This document shows positions 1 to 9,111 of a DNA stretch of 59,470 bases, piece by piece. Position 1 is the stretch's first letter. Each line of letters opens with the position of its first letter. Position numbers and translations under genes: made by a program. This stretch comes from Paracoccaceae bacterium (GTDB lineage Bacteria; Pseudomonadota; Alphaproteobacteria; Rhodobacterales; Rhodobacteraceae), in NCBI GenBank assembly GCA_028285485.1, contig JANQPC010000096.1, positions 1 through 59,470 on the forward strand, given 5' to 3'. The notes beneath the pieces are model-generated. The model searched no databases and was not told where the DNA came from. It saw only the letters and a list, made by a program, of their open reading frames with translations.

Positions 1-388
1 TCGCAGCCGCGGGTTTTGCCGCTACTTTCGGCTTCGCCGCCACGGCGGCCTTCTCGGCGACCGCCGGCATCGGGGCAGTCTTCGGCGTGGTTTTCGCCAC
101 GGGCGCCGCAGCCGCCTTCGCCGCCCGTTTCGGAGCGGCCTTGCGCTTCGCGGCAGGTTTCGGCGCAGCCTTGGCGCGCGGGGCCGGCGCGGGCTTTGCC
201 AGCGGCGGCATCACCGGCGCAACGCCCGAGGCCGTTTCCACAAACGCATCAAGCGATACCTGCGGCAAAAACGGATTCACCGCCGCCGCCATATCATAAG
301 CGCGCTGGCTCATCTCGATCTGCGCGGTCATTACCTCGCCCCAGTACTTCACGGGGTTCGAAAAGGCTTCCATAGGGTTGGGATACAT
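1..388 (-). CDS. Ala/Lys/Pro-rich protein downstream of ureB (partial)
   Basis: Only the first 129 codons are present; the gene runs off the left edge. It starts 23 bases after the ureB stop on the same strand, with an AAGGA ribosome site about ten bases before ATG. The first ~60 residues look folded (PVKYWGEVMTAQ, then SQRAYDMAAA, reminiscent of phasins). The rest is almost purely Ala, Lys and Pro with repeated KAAPK-type blocks, like histone H1 or phasin tails. Placement inside the urease operon, between ureB and the expected ureC, suggests co-expression with urease, but no urease role can be read from the sequence. Function unknown; a phasin-like protein is the best guess. Confidence 0.6.
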   Translation of the reverse strand, partial: MYPNPMEAFSNPVKYWGEVMTAQIEMSQRAYDMAAAVNPFLPQVSLDAFVETASGVAPVMPPLAKPAPAPRAKAAPKPAAKRKAAPKRAAKAAAAPVAKTTPKTAPMPAVAEKAAVAAKPKVAAKPAAA

Positions 389-411
389 CAGAAAACTGTC
401 CTTTCAGACGG

Positions 412-717
412 TCAGAGGCCGCCCATAACGGCCTGGTTGAAACCGAAGATGCGGCGCGCGCCCCCGATGGGCACGAGCGCCACGTCGCGTGTCTGGCCGG
501 GCTCGAACCGAACGGCAGTTCCCGCCGCGATGTCGAGCCGCATGCCTCGCGCGGCCTCCCTGTCAAAGTCGAGCCCGCTATTGGTCTCGGCAAAATGGTA
601 GTGGCTACCCACTTGAACCGGTCTGTCGCCGGTATTCGCAACTGTCAGAACGATCGCCTCCGCGCCCGCATTCAGCGTGATCTCGCCCGCCGCGGTGATC
701 ACTTCGCCCGGGATCAT
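412..717 (-). CDS. ureB: Urease subunit beta
   Basis: Small non-catalytic urease subunit of 101 aa, the usual length. It begins MIPGEV and carries the conserved VGSHYHF segment near residue 37 and an FEPGQTR segment near residue 70, both typical of UreB. In the holoenzyme it packs with UreA and UreC in the cytoplasm to hydrolyse urea to ammonia and carbamate. Its ATG overlaps the stop of the upstream membrane-protein gene (ATGA), indicating translational coupling. The catalytic ureC gene is not in the window and is expected further left. Confidence 0.97.
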   Translation of the reverse strand: MIPGEVITAAGEITLNAGAEAIVLTVANTGDRPVQVGSHYHFAETNSGLDFDREAARGMRLDIAAGTAVRFEPGQTRDVALVPIGGARRIFGFNQAVMGGL

Positions 718-1010
718 GATGCATCATCCCCGTAATCGGGATCTCTGCGCTTTTGCACCCGGTCGATGATCCGCGGCCCGAACACGCCCAGCGCCGCCCC
801 GATCGCCAGCGCAAGCGCCGATCCGTTGCCAAAGATCCAGGCCAGGATCGCCGCGCCAACAAGGCACATCGCGAAACTGAACATGCGCAGCTCCATCGCG
901 CTCATCGGCGCATCGGAAAGCAACACGCCCTCAAGCGCCTTTTTCACATGCGGCTCGGCATAGGGCGCCCCGGCCCCCGCGGCGATCCCCAGTATCACAG
1001 TGGCTAGCAT
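714..1010 (-). CDS. Small membrane protein inside urease operon
   Basis: 98-aa protein of unknown function. I chose ATG 1010 (MLATVILG) because an AGGAGG ribosome site lies just upstream; a longer frame to 1052 lacks this. An N-terminal hydrophobic stretch (residues 1-15), a polar loop ([12 protein letters not shown]) and two hydrophobic stretches around 45-80 suggest an inner-membrane protein with two or three passes and a charged tail ([10 protein letters not shown]). It lies between ureA and ureB in the same direction and its stop overlaps the ureB start. Such hypothetical genes are, to my knowledge, common in urease operons of this order. A role in urea or nickel transport is only a guess; there are no metal-binding clusters. 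Confidence 0.75.
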   Translation of the reverse strand: MLATVILGIAAGAGAPYAEPHVKKALEGVLLSDAPMSAMELRMFSFAMCLVGAAILAWIFGNGSALALAIGAALGVFGPRIIDRVQKRRDPDYGDDAS

Positions 1011-1035
1011 TGTCTTTCCTCCTCGGCCGCCCCCG

Positions 1036-1530
1036 TCAAACGCTGATCCCAAAGCTCAGCATCCCGGCCGCCACGGCCGAAAGGGCAATGATGAAAACCC
1101 AGTAACAGATCGATGGCCAGTGCCAGTGCCGGTCGCGTATCCCGCGCCCCGCGGGCGCCTCGCAGATCGCGTCGGGCAGGCACAAAATCTCGCGCTCCAT
1201 TTCCGCAAGAAAGCTGACGAGCCGGTTGATATCGCGCTGGATGAAGAAGAACCGCAGCGCGCCGCCCGCGTTGAACACAAGCGGCACGAAGTAGATCGTC
1301 TGCAACGACAGCATCCGAAGCATGAAGGTTTCGCTCACGCTGTCCCGATACACCGCGATCCAGCCGAAAAACGCGAAAGTCGCCAGGATCGAATGCCGGA
1401 TCCAGACCTCGCGTTCCTTCTGAAGCTCCGTCACCCGATCGGCGTAAAGGCCGTATTGCGCCGTCGCGAAGCGAAAGTCGCGATCGGTGAGCGCCGCTTG
1501 CCGTTCCAGCCGGGTGATATGATCTTCCAT
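1036..1530 (-). CDS. Membrane protein inside urease operon
   Basis: 164-aa protein of unknown function. The first ~45 residues are charged and probably coiled coil (MEDHITRLERQAAL, then VTELQKEREVW). They are followed by hydrophobic segments near residues 47-60 and 75-95, an amphipathic stretch with FFIQRDINRLVSF, and a C-terminal membrane segment (ICYWVFIIALSAVAAG). It starts 9 bases after the ureA stop and is followed 25 bases later by the second small membrane gene, so it is clearly part of the urease transcription unit. No known domain is recognised. Confidence 0.75.
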   Translation of the reverse strand: MEDHITRLERQAALTDRDFRFATAQYGLYADRVTELQKEREVWIRHSILATFAFFGWIAVYRDSVSETFMLRMLSLQTIYFVPLVFNAGGALRFFFIQRDINRLVSFLAEMEREILCLPDAICEAPAGRGIRDRHWHWPSICYWVFIIALSAVAAGMLSFGISV

Positions 1531-1539
1531 GGTGCATCA

Positions 1540-1842
1540 TTACCGGATCGGGTGGTGCACCGTCACGAGCTTCGTGCCATCGGGGAAGGTGGCCTCAACC
1601 TGAACATCGTGGATCATCTCCGCAATACCCGCCATGCATTGATCAGCGGTCACAACATGCGCGCCCGCCTCCATGAGGTCTGCCACGCTGCGCCCATCGC
1701 GGGCCCCCTCCACAACGAAATCGGTAATCAGGGCGATCGCCTCCGGGTGATTGAGCTTCACCCCGCGCTCCAGCCGCCCCCGCGCCACCATCGCGGCGAG
1801 GCTGACCAGAAGCTTGTCTTTTTCCCGAGGCGTGAGGTTCAT
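1540..1842 (-). CDS. ureA: Urease subunit gamma
   Basis: 100-aa urease gamma subunit, the standard size. It starts [12 protein letters not shown] and contains [13 protein letters not shown] and the ending [13 protein letters not shown], all hallmarks of UreA. It assembles with UreB and UreC. The start at 1842 is set by this N-terminus and by GAAGGAA just upstream; the frame stays open further up but that part is antisense-like sequence inside ureD. It follows ureD by 10 bases and precedes the two membrane genes. Confidence 0.97.
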   Translation of the reverse strand: MNLTPREKDKLLVSLAAMVARGRLERGVKLNHPEAIALITDFVVEGARDGRSVADLMEAGAHVVTADQCMAGIAEMIHDVQVEATFPDGTKLVTVHHPIR

Positions 1843-1852
1843 CGTTCTTCCT

Positions 1853-2668
1853 TCAAACTTGCCAGACGCGCGGCACCGGCAGGCCGCGCAGCGCTTCGAT
1901 GCACCGCTTGGCGAGATGGCGCAACGGTTTCGCATCCTCTGCCATCGCGCGCATAATCAGCTTGCCATCCCAGGCCGAGGCCGCGGCATGAGGGGCGTCA
2001 CCGATCGCAGAACGGACGCGCCCGAGAGCGTCCTCCGCCCCAGGCGCGATCCAGGCCAATGTCGTAAAAGCCCGAATCCCGGCAAGCGCCGCCGGGCCCT
2101 GACGGTCGAGCGCCGCTGCCCCGATGGCCAGCGGTTCCACCAGCACGGGGCGCTCCCCACGGCGCACCACGCGCCGGTCGCTGAGCGAAACCGTCCGAAC
2201 CGCCTCGCCCATCGCCGCGCGCCCCAATACGATGGTTTCAATCATGAGAAGCTTCGAGTCGGCGACAAGCGAGACATCCGTCTCCCGCGCCAGGGCAGCG
2301 CCATCGAAGAGGATTGTCTCCTGCGGCAGCCAGTGAAGCTCCGCGCCCGGCCCGACATCCAATGAAACACGCATCTCGGCAACGCCACCGGCCGAGCGGT
2401 AGGCGCGCTCGGCCGTTTGCGTGGCCGCCGTGGCCCGCGCGCCCGCGCCGAGCGAAACTGCGTAGGAAAGGCTGTCCCCCCCGGTCAGCCCGCCGGCAGT
2501 ATTGAGAAACACGATTTCAGGATCGGGGGTATGCGCGCGGGGCAGAAAGGCTTTGGCGGAACCTTCCTGCCGCAACGTATCCAGCCGCGTCGCCCCGCCC
2601 CGGGTCGAAAGCGCCACCCGCGCTTCACCGCGCGTGCGCTGCATCGTCGAAAGGGGCAAGTCGAACAT
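1853..2668 (-). CDS. ureD: Urease accessory protein UreD
   Basis: 271-aa urease accessory protein that joins UreF and UreG to load nickel into the apo-urease. Family signs are the [12 protein letters not shown] start, [14 protein letters not shown] around residues 58-71, and [13 protein letters not shown] chose ATG 2668 ([12 protein letters not shown]) because an AGGAAAG site lies 11 bases upstream and the length matches the family; the frame is open to 2761 but adds a low-quality extension. It is the first gene of the visible urease operon and diverges from pyrC on the other strand. Confidence 0.95.
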   Translation of the reverse strand: MFDLPLSTMQRTRGEARVALSTRGGATRLDTLRQEGSAKAFLPRAHTPDPEIVFLNTAGGLTGGDSLSYAVSLGAGARATAATQTAERAYRSAGGVAEMRVSLDVGPGAELHWLPQETILFDGAALARETDVSLVADSKLLMIETIVLGRAAMGEAVRTVSLSDRRVVRRGERPVLVEPLAIGAAALDRQGPAALAGIRAFTTLAWIAPGAEDALGRVRSAIGDAPHAAASAWDGKLIMRAMAEDAKPLRHLAKRCIEALRGLPVPRVWQV

Positions 2669-2826
2669 CGGCGTCTTTCCTGCCCGCACCCTATACCCCT
2701 GCCCCCGAGGTGCAATGCTGCACCTGCGAAGGTGGCGCGATTCCGCCCCGCCCTGCGGCACATGCCCAAAAATCAGGCGGTGATTTCGCGCTGGCCTCGC
2801 CCCCGGCGATAAGCTACCCGCAAGCT

Positions 2827-3870
2827 ATGAGTGACAGGCTGACGATCCGCCGCCCGGATGACTGGCATTTGCACCTGCGCGATGGTGAGATGCTGAAGGC
2901 CGTGCTGCCGGAAACCGCCCGCCATTTCGCCCGCGCGATCATCATGCCGAACCTCGTGCCGCCTGTGGTCACGGGCGCAGATGCGGCGGATTACCGGGAT
3001 CGCATCATGTGGGCGAAACCGAAGAACTCCAAATTCCAGCCGCTCATGACGCTTTACCTCACCGAGGAAACAGAGGTGAAGGATCTTCGCGCCGCCGCCG
3101 AGATCGGGCTGGTCACCGCCGTGAAGCTCTACCCCGCGGGCGCCACCACAAATTCCCAATCCGGCGTGCGCGATGTCGCGAAAGTGATGCGCGTGCTCGA
3201 AAACATGGCGCAGATCGGCCTGCCGCTCTGCGTGCATGGGGAGGTCACGTCACCCGAGATCGATATCTTCGATCGCGAGGCGGCGTTTATCGAAACCATC
3301 CTCGAACCCGTGCGCCGCGAAATCCCCGAACTGCGTGTGGTGATGGAACACATCACCACCAAGGACGGGATCGATTACGTTGCCGCGGGCGGGGACACGA
3401 TCGCCGGAACGATCACCACCCATCACTTGGTGATCAACCGCAACCACATCCTCGCCGGTGGTATCCGCCCGCATTACTACTGCCTGCCGGTGGCCAAACG
3501 CGAGTCCCATCGCCTGGCACTGCGCGCCGCGGCAACCTCCGGCAACCCGAGCTTCTTTCTCGGAACCGACAGCGCGCCGCATACCGATGCCGCGAAGCTT
3601 CAGCCCTGCGGCTGTGCGGGCATCTTCACGGCGCCCAACACGATGTCGATCCTCGCGCATGTGTTCGAAGAAGAGGGCGCGCTGGAGAAGCTCGAAGCCT
3701 TCGCATCGCTGAACGGCCCTGCCTTCTACCGGCTGCCGGTGAACGAAGATACGATCACGCTTGAGAAGCGGGCCGAACCGGTGATCTACCCGGAAACGCT
3801 GAAAACCGGCGAGGGCCCTGTCACAGTGTTTGACCCGGGCTTTCCGCTTTACTGGAGCGTCGCCGCATAA
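2827..3870 (+). CDS. pyrC: Dihydroorotase (class II, PyrC)
   Basis: 347-aa zinc enzyme that cyclises N-carbamoyl-aspartate to dihydroorotate in pyrimidine synthesis. It has the metal-binding [10 protein letters not shown] at residues 10-19, the MPNLVPP segment, the lysine in AVKLYPAG that is carboxylated in the family, CVHGEV, and [10 protein letters not shown]. The length matches the homodimeric E. coli type rather than the longer class I enzyme. Start ATG 2827 ([10 protein letters not shown]) fits family N-termini; the frame is open further upstream without support. pyrE follows 52 bases downstream on the same strand. Confidence 0.97.
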   Translation: MSDRLTIRRPDDWHLHLRDGEMLKAVLPETARHFARAIIMPNLVPPVVTGADAADYRDRIMWAKPKNSKFQPLMTLYLTEETEVKDLRAAAEIGLVTAVKLYPAGATTNSQSGVRDVAKVMRVLENMAQIGLPLCVHGEVTSPEIDIFDREAAFIETILEPVRREIPELRVVMEHITTKDGIDYVAAGGDTIAGTITTHHLVINRNHILAGGIRPHYYCLPVAKRESHRLALRAAATSGNPSFFLGTDSAPHTDAAKLQPCGCAGIFTAPNTMSILAHVFEEEGALEKLEAFASLNGPAFYRLPVNEDTITLEKRAEPVIYPETLKTGEGPVTVFDPGFPLYWSVAA

Positions 3871-3922
3871 CACGCAGAAACCGGCCCGAGCCCGCGCGAC
3901 GGCCCAGAACAAAGGGCACCCG

Positions 3923-4603
3923 ATGATCCCAGCCGCCTTTCCACCGAAGGATGAGATGGCCCGCCTCACCGCATCGATGCTTCTGGAGATCGAGGCGGTG
4001 CACTTCAATGCGCGCGAGCCCTTCACACTTGCCTCCGGCTTGCCTTCCCCCACCTACATCGATTGCCGGAAGCTGATCAGCTTCCCCCGCATCCGGTCCA
4101 CGCTGATGGATTTCCTGGCCTGCACCGTGATGCGCGAGGCCGGTTTCGAAGCCTTCGATAACGTGGCGGGCGGTGAAACGGCGGGTATTCCGTTTTCAGC
4201 GCTGATCGCCGAACGGCTGGGCCTGCCGATGACCTATGTGCGCAAGAAGCCGAAAGGCTACGGCCGCAACGCGCGGATCGAAGGCGTGATGGCTGAAGGC
4301 GAGCGCGTCCTGCTGGTCGAGGATCTCACCACCGACGGGGGATCGAAGCTTTCCTTCGTCGATGCGATTCGCGAAACAGGCGCGACATGTGGTCACACAG
4401 CGGTTATCTTCTATTACGGGATCTTTCCCGAAACCATTCGCGTTCTGGGTGATCATGGCGTCGCCCTCCATCACCTCTGCACGTGGTGGGACGTCTTGGA
4501 AGTTGCCCGGGACAAACAGATTTTCGATGCCGAGACCCTGCGTGAGGTCGAGGAATTTCTGCGCCAGCCGAGGGCGTGGCAGGAAGCCCGGCAAGCCCAG
4601 TAG
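3923..4603 (+). CDS. pyrE: Orotate phosphoribosyltransferase
   Basis: 226-aa enzyme that adds ribose-5-phosphate from PRPP to orotate, giving OMP. It shows the early [14 protein letters not shown] segment, the [10 protein letters not shown] loop, and the PRPP-binding motif [14 protein letters not shown]. Start ATG 3923 ([10 protein letters not shown]) follows pyrC by 52 bases with AAAGGG upstream. It forms a pair with pyrC for two consecutive pyrimidine steps. The C-terminal part ([15 protein letters not shown]) matches alphaproteobacterial forms. Confidence 0.96.
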   Translation: MIPAAFPPKDEMARLTASMLLEIEAVHFNAREPFTLASGLPSPTYIDCRKLISFPRIRSTLMDFLACTVMREAGFEAFDNVAGGETAGIPFSALIAERLGLPMTYVRKKPKGYGRNARIEGVMAEGERVLLVEDLTTDGGSKLSFVDAIRETGATCGHTAVIFYYGIFPETIRVLGDHGVALHHLCTWWDVLEVARDKQIFDAETLREVEEFLRQPRAWQEARQAQ

Positions 4604-4842
4604 CACGCATAGCGAGAGCGATATTTTCAAAAACACCTTAAGAGTGTTTAAGAAATTGTTGCCTAAACCAGGCGCCGTTTAGCAACATCTAGCAGGTACA
4701 CAGGCCTAAACCACCACATCTGCCGTTGAATCGCTTGTACACAAGCTTTCCACAGGGTTTTACAGATTGATCGGTGGCGCCCGTTGGGCCATAGCACCGC
4801 TTCAGAGGCGAACACGGGCAACCAAGAACAAAGGGGGACGCG
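4604..4842. promoter_or_regulatory. pyrE-dnaB intergenic region
   Basis: 239 bases, more A/T-rich than its surroundings. An imperfect stem-loop (AAACAC at 4631-4636 with GTGTTT at 4644-4649) may end the pyrCE transcript, although no T-run follows. Around 4740-4756 a CTTTCCACA stretch matches the DnaA-box consensus TTWTNCACA with one mismatch. A promoter for dnaB is expected here but no clear -35/-10 pair was identified. Confidence 0.3.
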
Positions 4843-6330
4843 GTGAACCAAATCGCACCGCTCGAACGTGGGGGGCAAGAAGCCGGTCAGGCCCTCCCCC
4901 ACAATATCGAGGCCGAGCAGCAACTGCTCGGCGCCATCCTCACAAACAACGATATCTATGACCGGATCGCGGCCCTCATCAACGAGAGCCACTTCTACGA
5001 ACCCGTGCATGCGCGGATCTTCGAAGTGGCCTCGGCGCGCATCACGAAAAACGCGCTGGCCTCCCCCGTCACCCTCAAAGCGTTTCTGGAAGATGATGAG
5101 GGGCTGAAGGAACTGGGCGGGCCCGCCTATCTGGCGCGGCTTGCGGGGGCGGCGATCTCCTCCTTCGCGGCCCGCGACTATGCCGAGATGATCGCCGAGC
5201 TGGCGATCCGCCGCGAGCTTATCGCCCTCGGCCAGGATGTGGCCGACAAAGCCGCCCGCGTGGATGTGCAAAGCGGGCCGCGCGAACAGATCGTTGAGGC
5301 CGAACAGGCGCTCTACAAGCTCGGTGAAACCGGGCAATCCAGCCAGGGCTTCCAATCCTTCCTCAAGGCCGTCACCGATGCAGTGAACGTGGCCAATGCC
5401 GCCTATCAGCGCGAGGGCGGGCTTGCGGGCGTATCCACCGGCCTGGTCGATCTCGATAAGAAGCTCGGCGGCTTGCACAAATCCGACCTTCTGATCATCG
5501 CGGGCCGCCCCTCCATGGGGAAAACCTCGCTCGCAACGAACATCGCCTTCAACATTGCCAGAAATTACAGGCGAGGGCAGTTGCCTGACGGCAGCACCGG
5601 CGCAGTCGATGGTGGCTGCGTCGGTTTCTTCTCGCTGGAAATGAGCGCCGAGCAGCTCGCCGCGCGGGTTCTGTCGGAAGCGGCCGAAGTGCCGTCCGAA
5701 CAGATCCGGCGCGGCGATATGACGGAGGCCGAGTTTCGCCGTTTCGTCGAAGCCGCAAAAACCCTCGAAGCCTGCCCCCTCTTCATCGATGACACGCCGG
5801 CCCTGCCGATCAGCCAGCTTGCCGCCCGCGCCCGGCGGCTGAAGCGCGAACACGGGCTCGATGCGCTGTTTGTGGATTACCTTCAGCTGTGCCGCGCGGC
5901 ATCGGCCAAGGAAAACCGCGTCAACGAAATCTCCGAGATCACGCAAGGCCTGAAGGCGATTGCGAAAGAGCTCGATATTCCCGTCGTCGCGCTCTCCCAG
6001 CTTTCGCGGCAGGTGGAAAACCGCGATGACAATCGCCCGCAGCTTTCAGACCTGCGCGAATCCGGCTCGATCGAGCAGGATGCCGATGTGGTGATGTTCG
6101 TCTACCGCGAGGAATACTACAAAGAGCGCCAGAAGCCGGGCGACCACGAGCTTGAAAAGATCGCCGCCTGGCAGGAGGAGATGGAGCGCCTGCACGGACG
6201 CGCCGAGGTAATTATCGGCAAGCAGCGCCATGGGCCCATCGGCACGGTGGAGCTTTCCTTCGAAGGAAGGTTCACCCGGTTCGGCAACCTCGTCAAACCC
6301 TGGCAGCAATCGGGCGGCGCCGAATTCTAG
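4843..6330 (+). CDS. dnaB: Replicative DNA helicase DnaB
   Basis: 495-aa hexameric helicase that unwinds DNA at the replication fork. The N-terminal primase-interacting domain contains the family signature LPHNIEAEQQLLGAIL at residues 19-34. The RecA-like domain has a Walker A motif (GRPSMGKTS, about 220-228), Walker B in DALFVDYLQL, and the SQLSRQVENR and DLRESGSIEQDAD motifs. The start codon is GTG with GGGGGACGCG upstream. Its stop overlaps the stop of convergent mnmH in a single CTAG. Length is normal and no intein is present. Confidence 0.98.
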   Translation: MNQIAPLERGGQEAGQALPHNIEAEQQLLGAILTNNDIYDRIAALINESHFYEPVHARIFEVASARITKNALASPVTLKAFLEDDEGLKELGGPAYLARLAGAAISSFAARDYAEMIAELAIRRELIALGQDVADKAARVDVQSGPREQIVEAEQALYKLGETGQSSQGFQSFLKAVTDAVNVANAAYQREGGLAGVSTGLVDLDKKLGGLHKSDLLIIAGRPSMGKTSLATNIAFNIARNYRRGQLPDGSTGAVDGGCVGFFSLEMSAEQLAARVLSEAAEVPSEQIRRGDMTEAEFRRFVEAAKTLEACPLFIDDTPALPISQLAARARRLKREHGLDALFVDYLQLCRAASAKENRVNEISEITQGLKAIAKELDIPVVALSQLSRQVENRDDNRPQLSDLRESGSIEQDADVVMFVYREEYYKERQKPGDHELEKIAAWQEEMERLHGRAEVIIGKQRHGPIGTVELSFEGRFTRFGNLVKPWQQSGGAEF

Positions 6331-7376
6331 GCGCCGAGCCGCGCCGCAACCGCGCGCGCCAACCGGTCAACTGCCGCATCATCCAAAGCATCCGTTCCGA
6401 TACGTTCCGCCGCCCGGCCCACCGCGCGGTGGCGGGATTTGTCGTAGCGCGGGTCATAATGGGCGGCCATCAGCGCGCCCGCGAGATCCACCCACGCCCC
6501 CTCACCCGCAAGCGCCTTCCACTGTGCCACCTGCTTGGCCCCATGATACGGCCGGAGCGCCTCAAGCCGGGCATTCAGCGCTTCCGGATCATCCGTCAGA
6601 TCCGCATAGGCGCGGGCGAGAAACGCAGCGCGGGCATCGCGTGGCGCATCGATCTGTAAACGGGGCGCCGCGCGCATGGCCTTCCAAAGCGCCTGCGGCA
6701 CGATGAGGTTCCCCACCTTGCTCGATTCCGCCTCGATCAATACCGGGCGCCCCGGATCAAATCCGGCGAGCGCGCCCGCGATCTGGCTTTCAAATCCCTT
6801 CTGACTCGGTTGCCCGGCCGCCCTCGCGCCGAACAGCGAGCCGCGGTGCCGCGCCATGCCTTCAAGATCGATCACCTGATGCCCAAGCGCCGCAACCCGC
6901 TGCAAAATCTCGGTTTTCGCGCTGCCGGTATATCCGTCGAGAAGCATGATCGGGGTTGGCCAGGGCGCATCGTAAAGCGCCTGCACCACAAGCCGGCGAT
7001 AGCTGCGGTAACCGCCCGCGATCACATCGACCCGCCAACCCACCTGCCCGAGGATCGTGGCAAAGCTTCCCGATCGCTGGCCACCCCGCCAGCAATATAC
7101 CAGCGGGCGCCACCCACCCGGCTTGTTTGCCAGTGGCCCTTCGAGATGCCGCGCCGCGTTCCGCGCCACCAGGGCCGCACCGATCTTTCGGGCATCAAAG
7201 GCGCTTTCCTGAGTGTAGATCGTGCCGACCCGCGCGCGTTCCTCGTCACTCAAAACGGGCAAGTTGATCGCGCCCGGCAAATGGTCTTCGGCAAACTCCG
7301 AGGGCGCGCGCACATCGATCAGTGTGTCATGGGGGGCCGCGGCAAGGTCGGCCAGGGTTCGAAGCGCGAGCGGCAT
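6327..7376 (-). CDS. mnmH: tRNA 2-selenouridine synthase
   Basis: 349-aa two-domain enzyme (SelU/YbbB) that replaces 2-thiouridine sulfur by selenium at the tRNA wobble position. The N-terminal rhodanese domain (about 10-125) has the catalytic cysteine in YCWRGGQRS, C95. A P-loop domain follows with DGYTGSAKTE near 147-156. I chose ATG 7376 (MPLALRTLADL); an alternative ATG lies 7 codons upstream. It is convergent with dnaB and shares the CTAG stop. It implies selenium use, although SelD would be encoded elsewhere. Confidence 0.92.
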   Translation of the reverse strand: MPLALRTLADLAAAPHDTLIDVRAPSEFAEDHLPGAINLPVLSDEERARVGTIYTQESAFDARKIGAALVARNAARHLEGPLANKPGGWRPLVYCWRGGQRSGSFATILGQVGWRVDVIAGGYRSYRRLVVQALYDAPWPTPIMLLDGYTGSAKTEILQRVAALGHQVIDLEGMARHRGSLFGARAAGQPSQKGFESQIAGALAGFDPGRPVLIEAESSKVGNLIVPQALWKAMRAAPRLQIDAPRDARAAFLARAYADLTDDPEALNARLEALRPYHGAKQVAQWKALAGEGAWVDLAGALMAAHYDPRYDKSRHRAVGRAAERIGTDALDDAAVDRLARAVAARLGA

Positions 7377-7411
7377 GCCCCGCTCTACCCCGCGCATGCG
7401 GCGGGGAAAAG

Positions 7412-8284
7412 CTAGCTCAGCACAGCGGCTGCCATCGCGCGCCCCGATTGCCAGGCATGTTCCGCATCCGGCCCCAGCGCCCAGTCGCCCCCGAACAGCA
7501 GGCGCCCGCCCAACGCGGAGTGAAACGGCGCGCCCAATGGCGCCTCGGTAAAGGCATAGCGCCAGCGATGCGCGGAGGCGTAGCGCGGCGCGGGGAGCGG
7601 ACCGAGCGTGGCCAGAAGCCGCTCCGCCACCGTCTCGCGCGTCTCTTCCAAATGCGCCCGGCTCCACTGGATCGAGGCATGGGCCACCCAAGTATTCGCG
7701 CGGCCCGGCTTGGCACCGTCATCGATAATCTTGGCGAAGGGATCAGCGCGTCTTGGCAGCTCGGCGGGCGCATCAAAGGCCAGAAGAAGGCTCCATGTCG
7801 GGGCCATGACCACGCCCGCAAGCGCCGCCTCGACGCCCGCGATCCCGGCGGCCAGCCGCACCGCTTGCGGCGCCGGAACAGCGCAGATGACCTGCGCGAA
7901 GGGCCCATGGGCAACCCCGCCGGTATCCGTGAGTTCGAGCCCGCCGCTGGCCTGCGAGATCGCGGCGATCTCAACCCCCATCTGCGCCGGCACTCCGTTC
8001 GCCATCGCCTTCACAATCGAAGACATGCCCGGATCGCCAACAATGCCCAACGCCGGATGCGCCGCACCCCCTGCCCCGGAAAGCGCGCTGCGAAAGGCGG
8101 GATCGCGCGTGGCCACGCCGGGCGCGCCATGATCAAGGGCAAACCCATCGCCGCGCCGCGTGGCCATCCGGCCGCCATAGCCGCGCGACTTATCGAAAAG
8201 CGTGACCGCCCGCCCCGCATCGGCCAACGCGCTCGCCGCTGTGACCCCAGCCATCCCGGCGCCAATGATTGCGATGCTGCCCAA
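7412..8284 (-). CDS. NAD(P)/FAD-dependent oxidoreductase (renalase-like)
   Basis: 290-aa flavoprotein of the amine-oxidase/renalase-like family. It begins with a Rossmann FAD motif (IAIIGAGMAGVTAAS, residues 4-18), then VTLFDKSRGYGGRMATRR, typical of these small oxidoreductases. The C-terminal segment GDWALGPDAEHAWQSG closes the FAD site. I place the start at TTG 8284 because GGAGGGAG lies 7 bases upstream and the Rossmann fold begins immediately after; the nearest ATG, at 8338, adds 18 residues without family likeness. It ends 36 bases before mnmH on the same strand. The substrate is unknown. Confidence 0.85.
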   Translation of the reverse strand: MGSIAIIGAGMAGVTAASALADAGRAVTLFDKSRGYGGRMATRRGDGFALDHGAPGVATRDPAFRSALSGAGGAAHPALGIVGDPGMSSIVKAMANGVPAQMGVEIAAISQASGGLELTDTGGVAHGPFAQVICAVPAPQAVRLAAGIAGVEAALAGVVMAPTWSLLLAFDAPAELPRRADPFAKIIDDGAKPGRANTWVAHASIQWSRAHLEETRETVAERLLATLGPLPAPRYASAHRWRYAFTEAPLGAPFHSALGGRLLFGGDWALGPDAEHAWQSGRAMAAAVLS

Positions 8285-8376
8285 CGTTCCGCTCCCTCCG
8301 CTAAGCTGCCAGTTAGCGCGCCACAGGCGTAACGTCACCCTCGCCGCAAGGCAGCGAAAGGGCTAAGTGGTCGGAT

Positions 8377-9105
8377 ATGTTGCGCCGTCTCCTCCTTGCC
8401 GCATGCCTCGCCGCACCGCTTCCTGCAAAGGCTGCCGATTGCGTGGTGCTCCTCCACGGGCTGGCGCGCACATCCACTTCGCTGGCATTCCTCGAACTCG
8501 CGCTCGAGGCCGAGGATTATTCGGTCATCAACCGCACCTATCCTTCAACGGAGCTTCCCATTGGCGCGCTCGTGGAAGGCGCGGTGCCCGAAGCCGTTGC
8601 CGCCTGCGGAACGGCCCGCACCCATTTCGTGACACATTCGATGGGCGGCATCCTCGCCCGCGCCTGGCTGCAGGAAAACAGGCCACCCGTCATGGGCCGG
8701 GTGGTGATGCTCGCCCCGCCCAATCAGGGGTCGGAACTCGTTGATCTGTTCGGCGATCTCGAACCCTTTGCGTGGATCAATGGCCCCGCCGGGCTACAGC
8801 TCGGCACCGGGCCCGGGAGCGTTCCGAACCAGGTGGGCCTGCCGGCGGTGGAAATTGGGGTGATCGCGGGCAACCAATCGCTCAACCCGATCTACTCGCA
8901 GATCATCGAAGGCCCCGATGACGGCAAAGTCTCCGTCGAAAGCACCTTCCTGCCCGGGCTTACCGATCACATCGTCCTGCCCGTCACGCACACTTTCCTG
9001 ATGAATGACCCGCTGGTGATTGCGCAGGTGCTTACCTTCCTCACCGAGGGGCAGTTTGATCACGAACTCACCTTTGCCGATCTCTGGCGAGATCTCTTTG
9101 AGTAA
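8377..9105 (+). CDS. Secreted alpha/beta hydrolase (lipase/esterase-like)
   Basis: 242-aa protein with an N-terminal signal peptide ([20 protein letters not shown], cleavage near residue 20), so probably periplasmic. The hydrolase fold shows CVVLLHGLA (oxyanion-hole strand) and the nucleophile elbow THSMGG with Ser88; the His is probably in [10 protein letters not shown]. It resembles PGAP1/LipB-like acyl hydrolases annotated as alpha/beta hydrolases in this order. It is a single gene lying divergent from the FAD oxidoreductase and convergent with the DUF6544-like gene. The substrate is unknown. Confidence 0.85.
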   Translation: MLRRLLLAACLAAPLPAKAADCVVLLHGLARTSTSLAFLELALEAEDYSVINRTYPSTELPIGALVEGAVPEAVAACGTARTHFVTHSMGGILARAWLQENRPPVMGRVVMLAPPNQGSELVDLFGDLEPFAWINGPAGLQLGTGPGSVPNQVGLPAVEIGVIAGNQSLNPIYSQIIEGPDDGKVSVESTFLPGLTDHIVLPVTHTFLMNDPLVIAQVLTFLTEGQFDHELTFADLWRDLFE

Positions 9106-9111
9106 TCCGCG

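Noticed and set aside
1000-1956. 318-codon open frame on the plus strand across the urease genes
   Set aside because: Antisense to ureD, ureA and a membrane gene; Arg/His-rich composition typical of a GC-rich shadow frame and no ribosome site.
4740-4760. Possible replication origin upstream of dnaB
   Set aside because: Only one imperfect DnaA-box-like site and no cluster or A/T-rich unwinding region.
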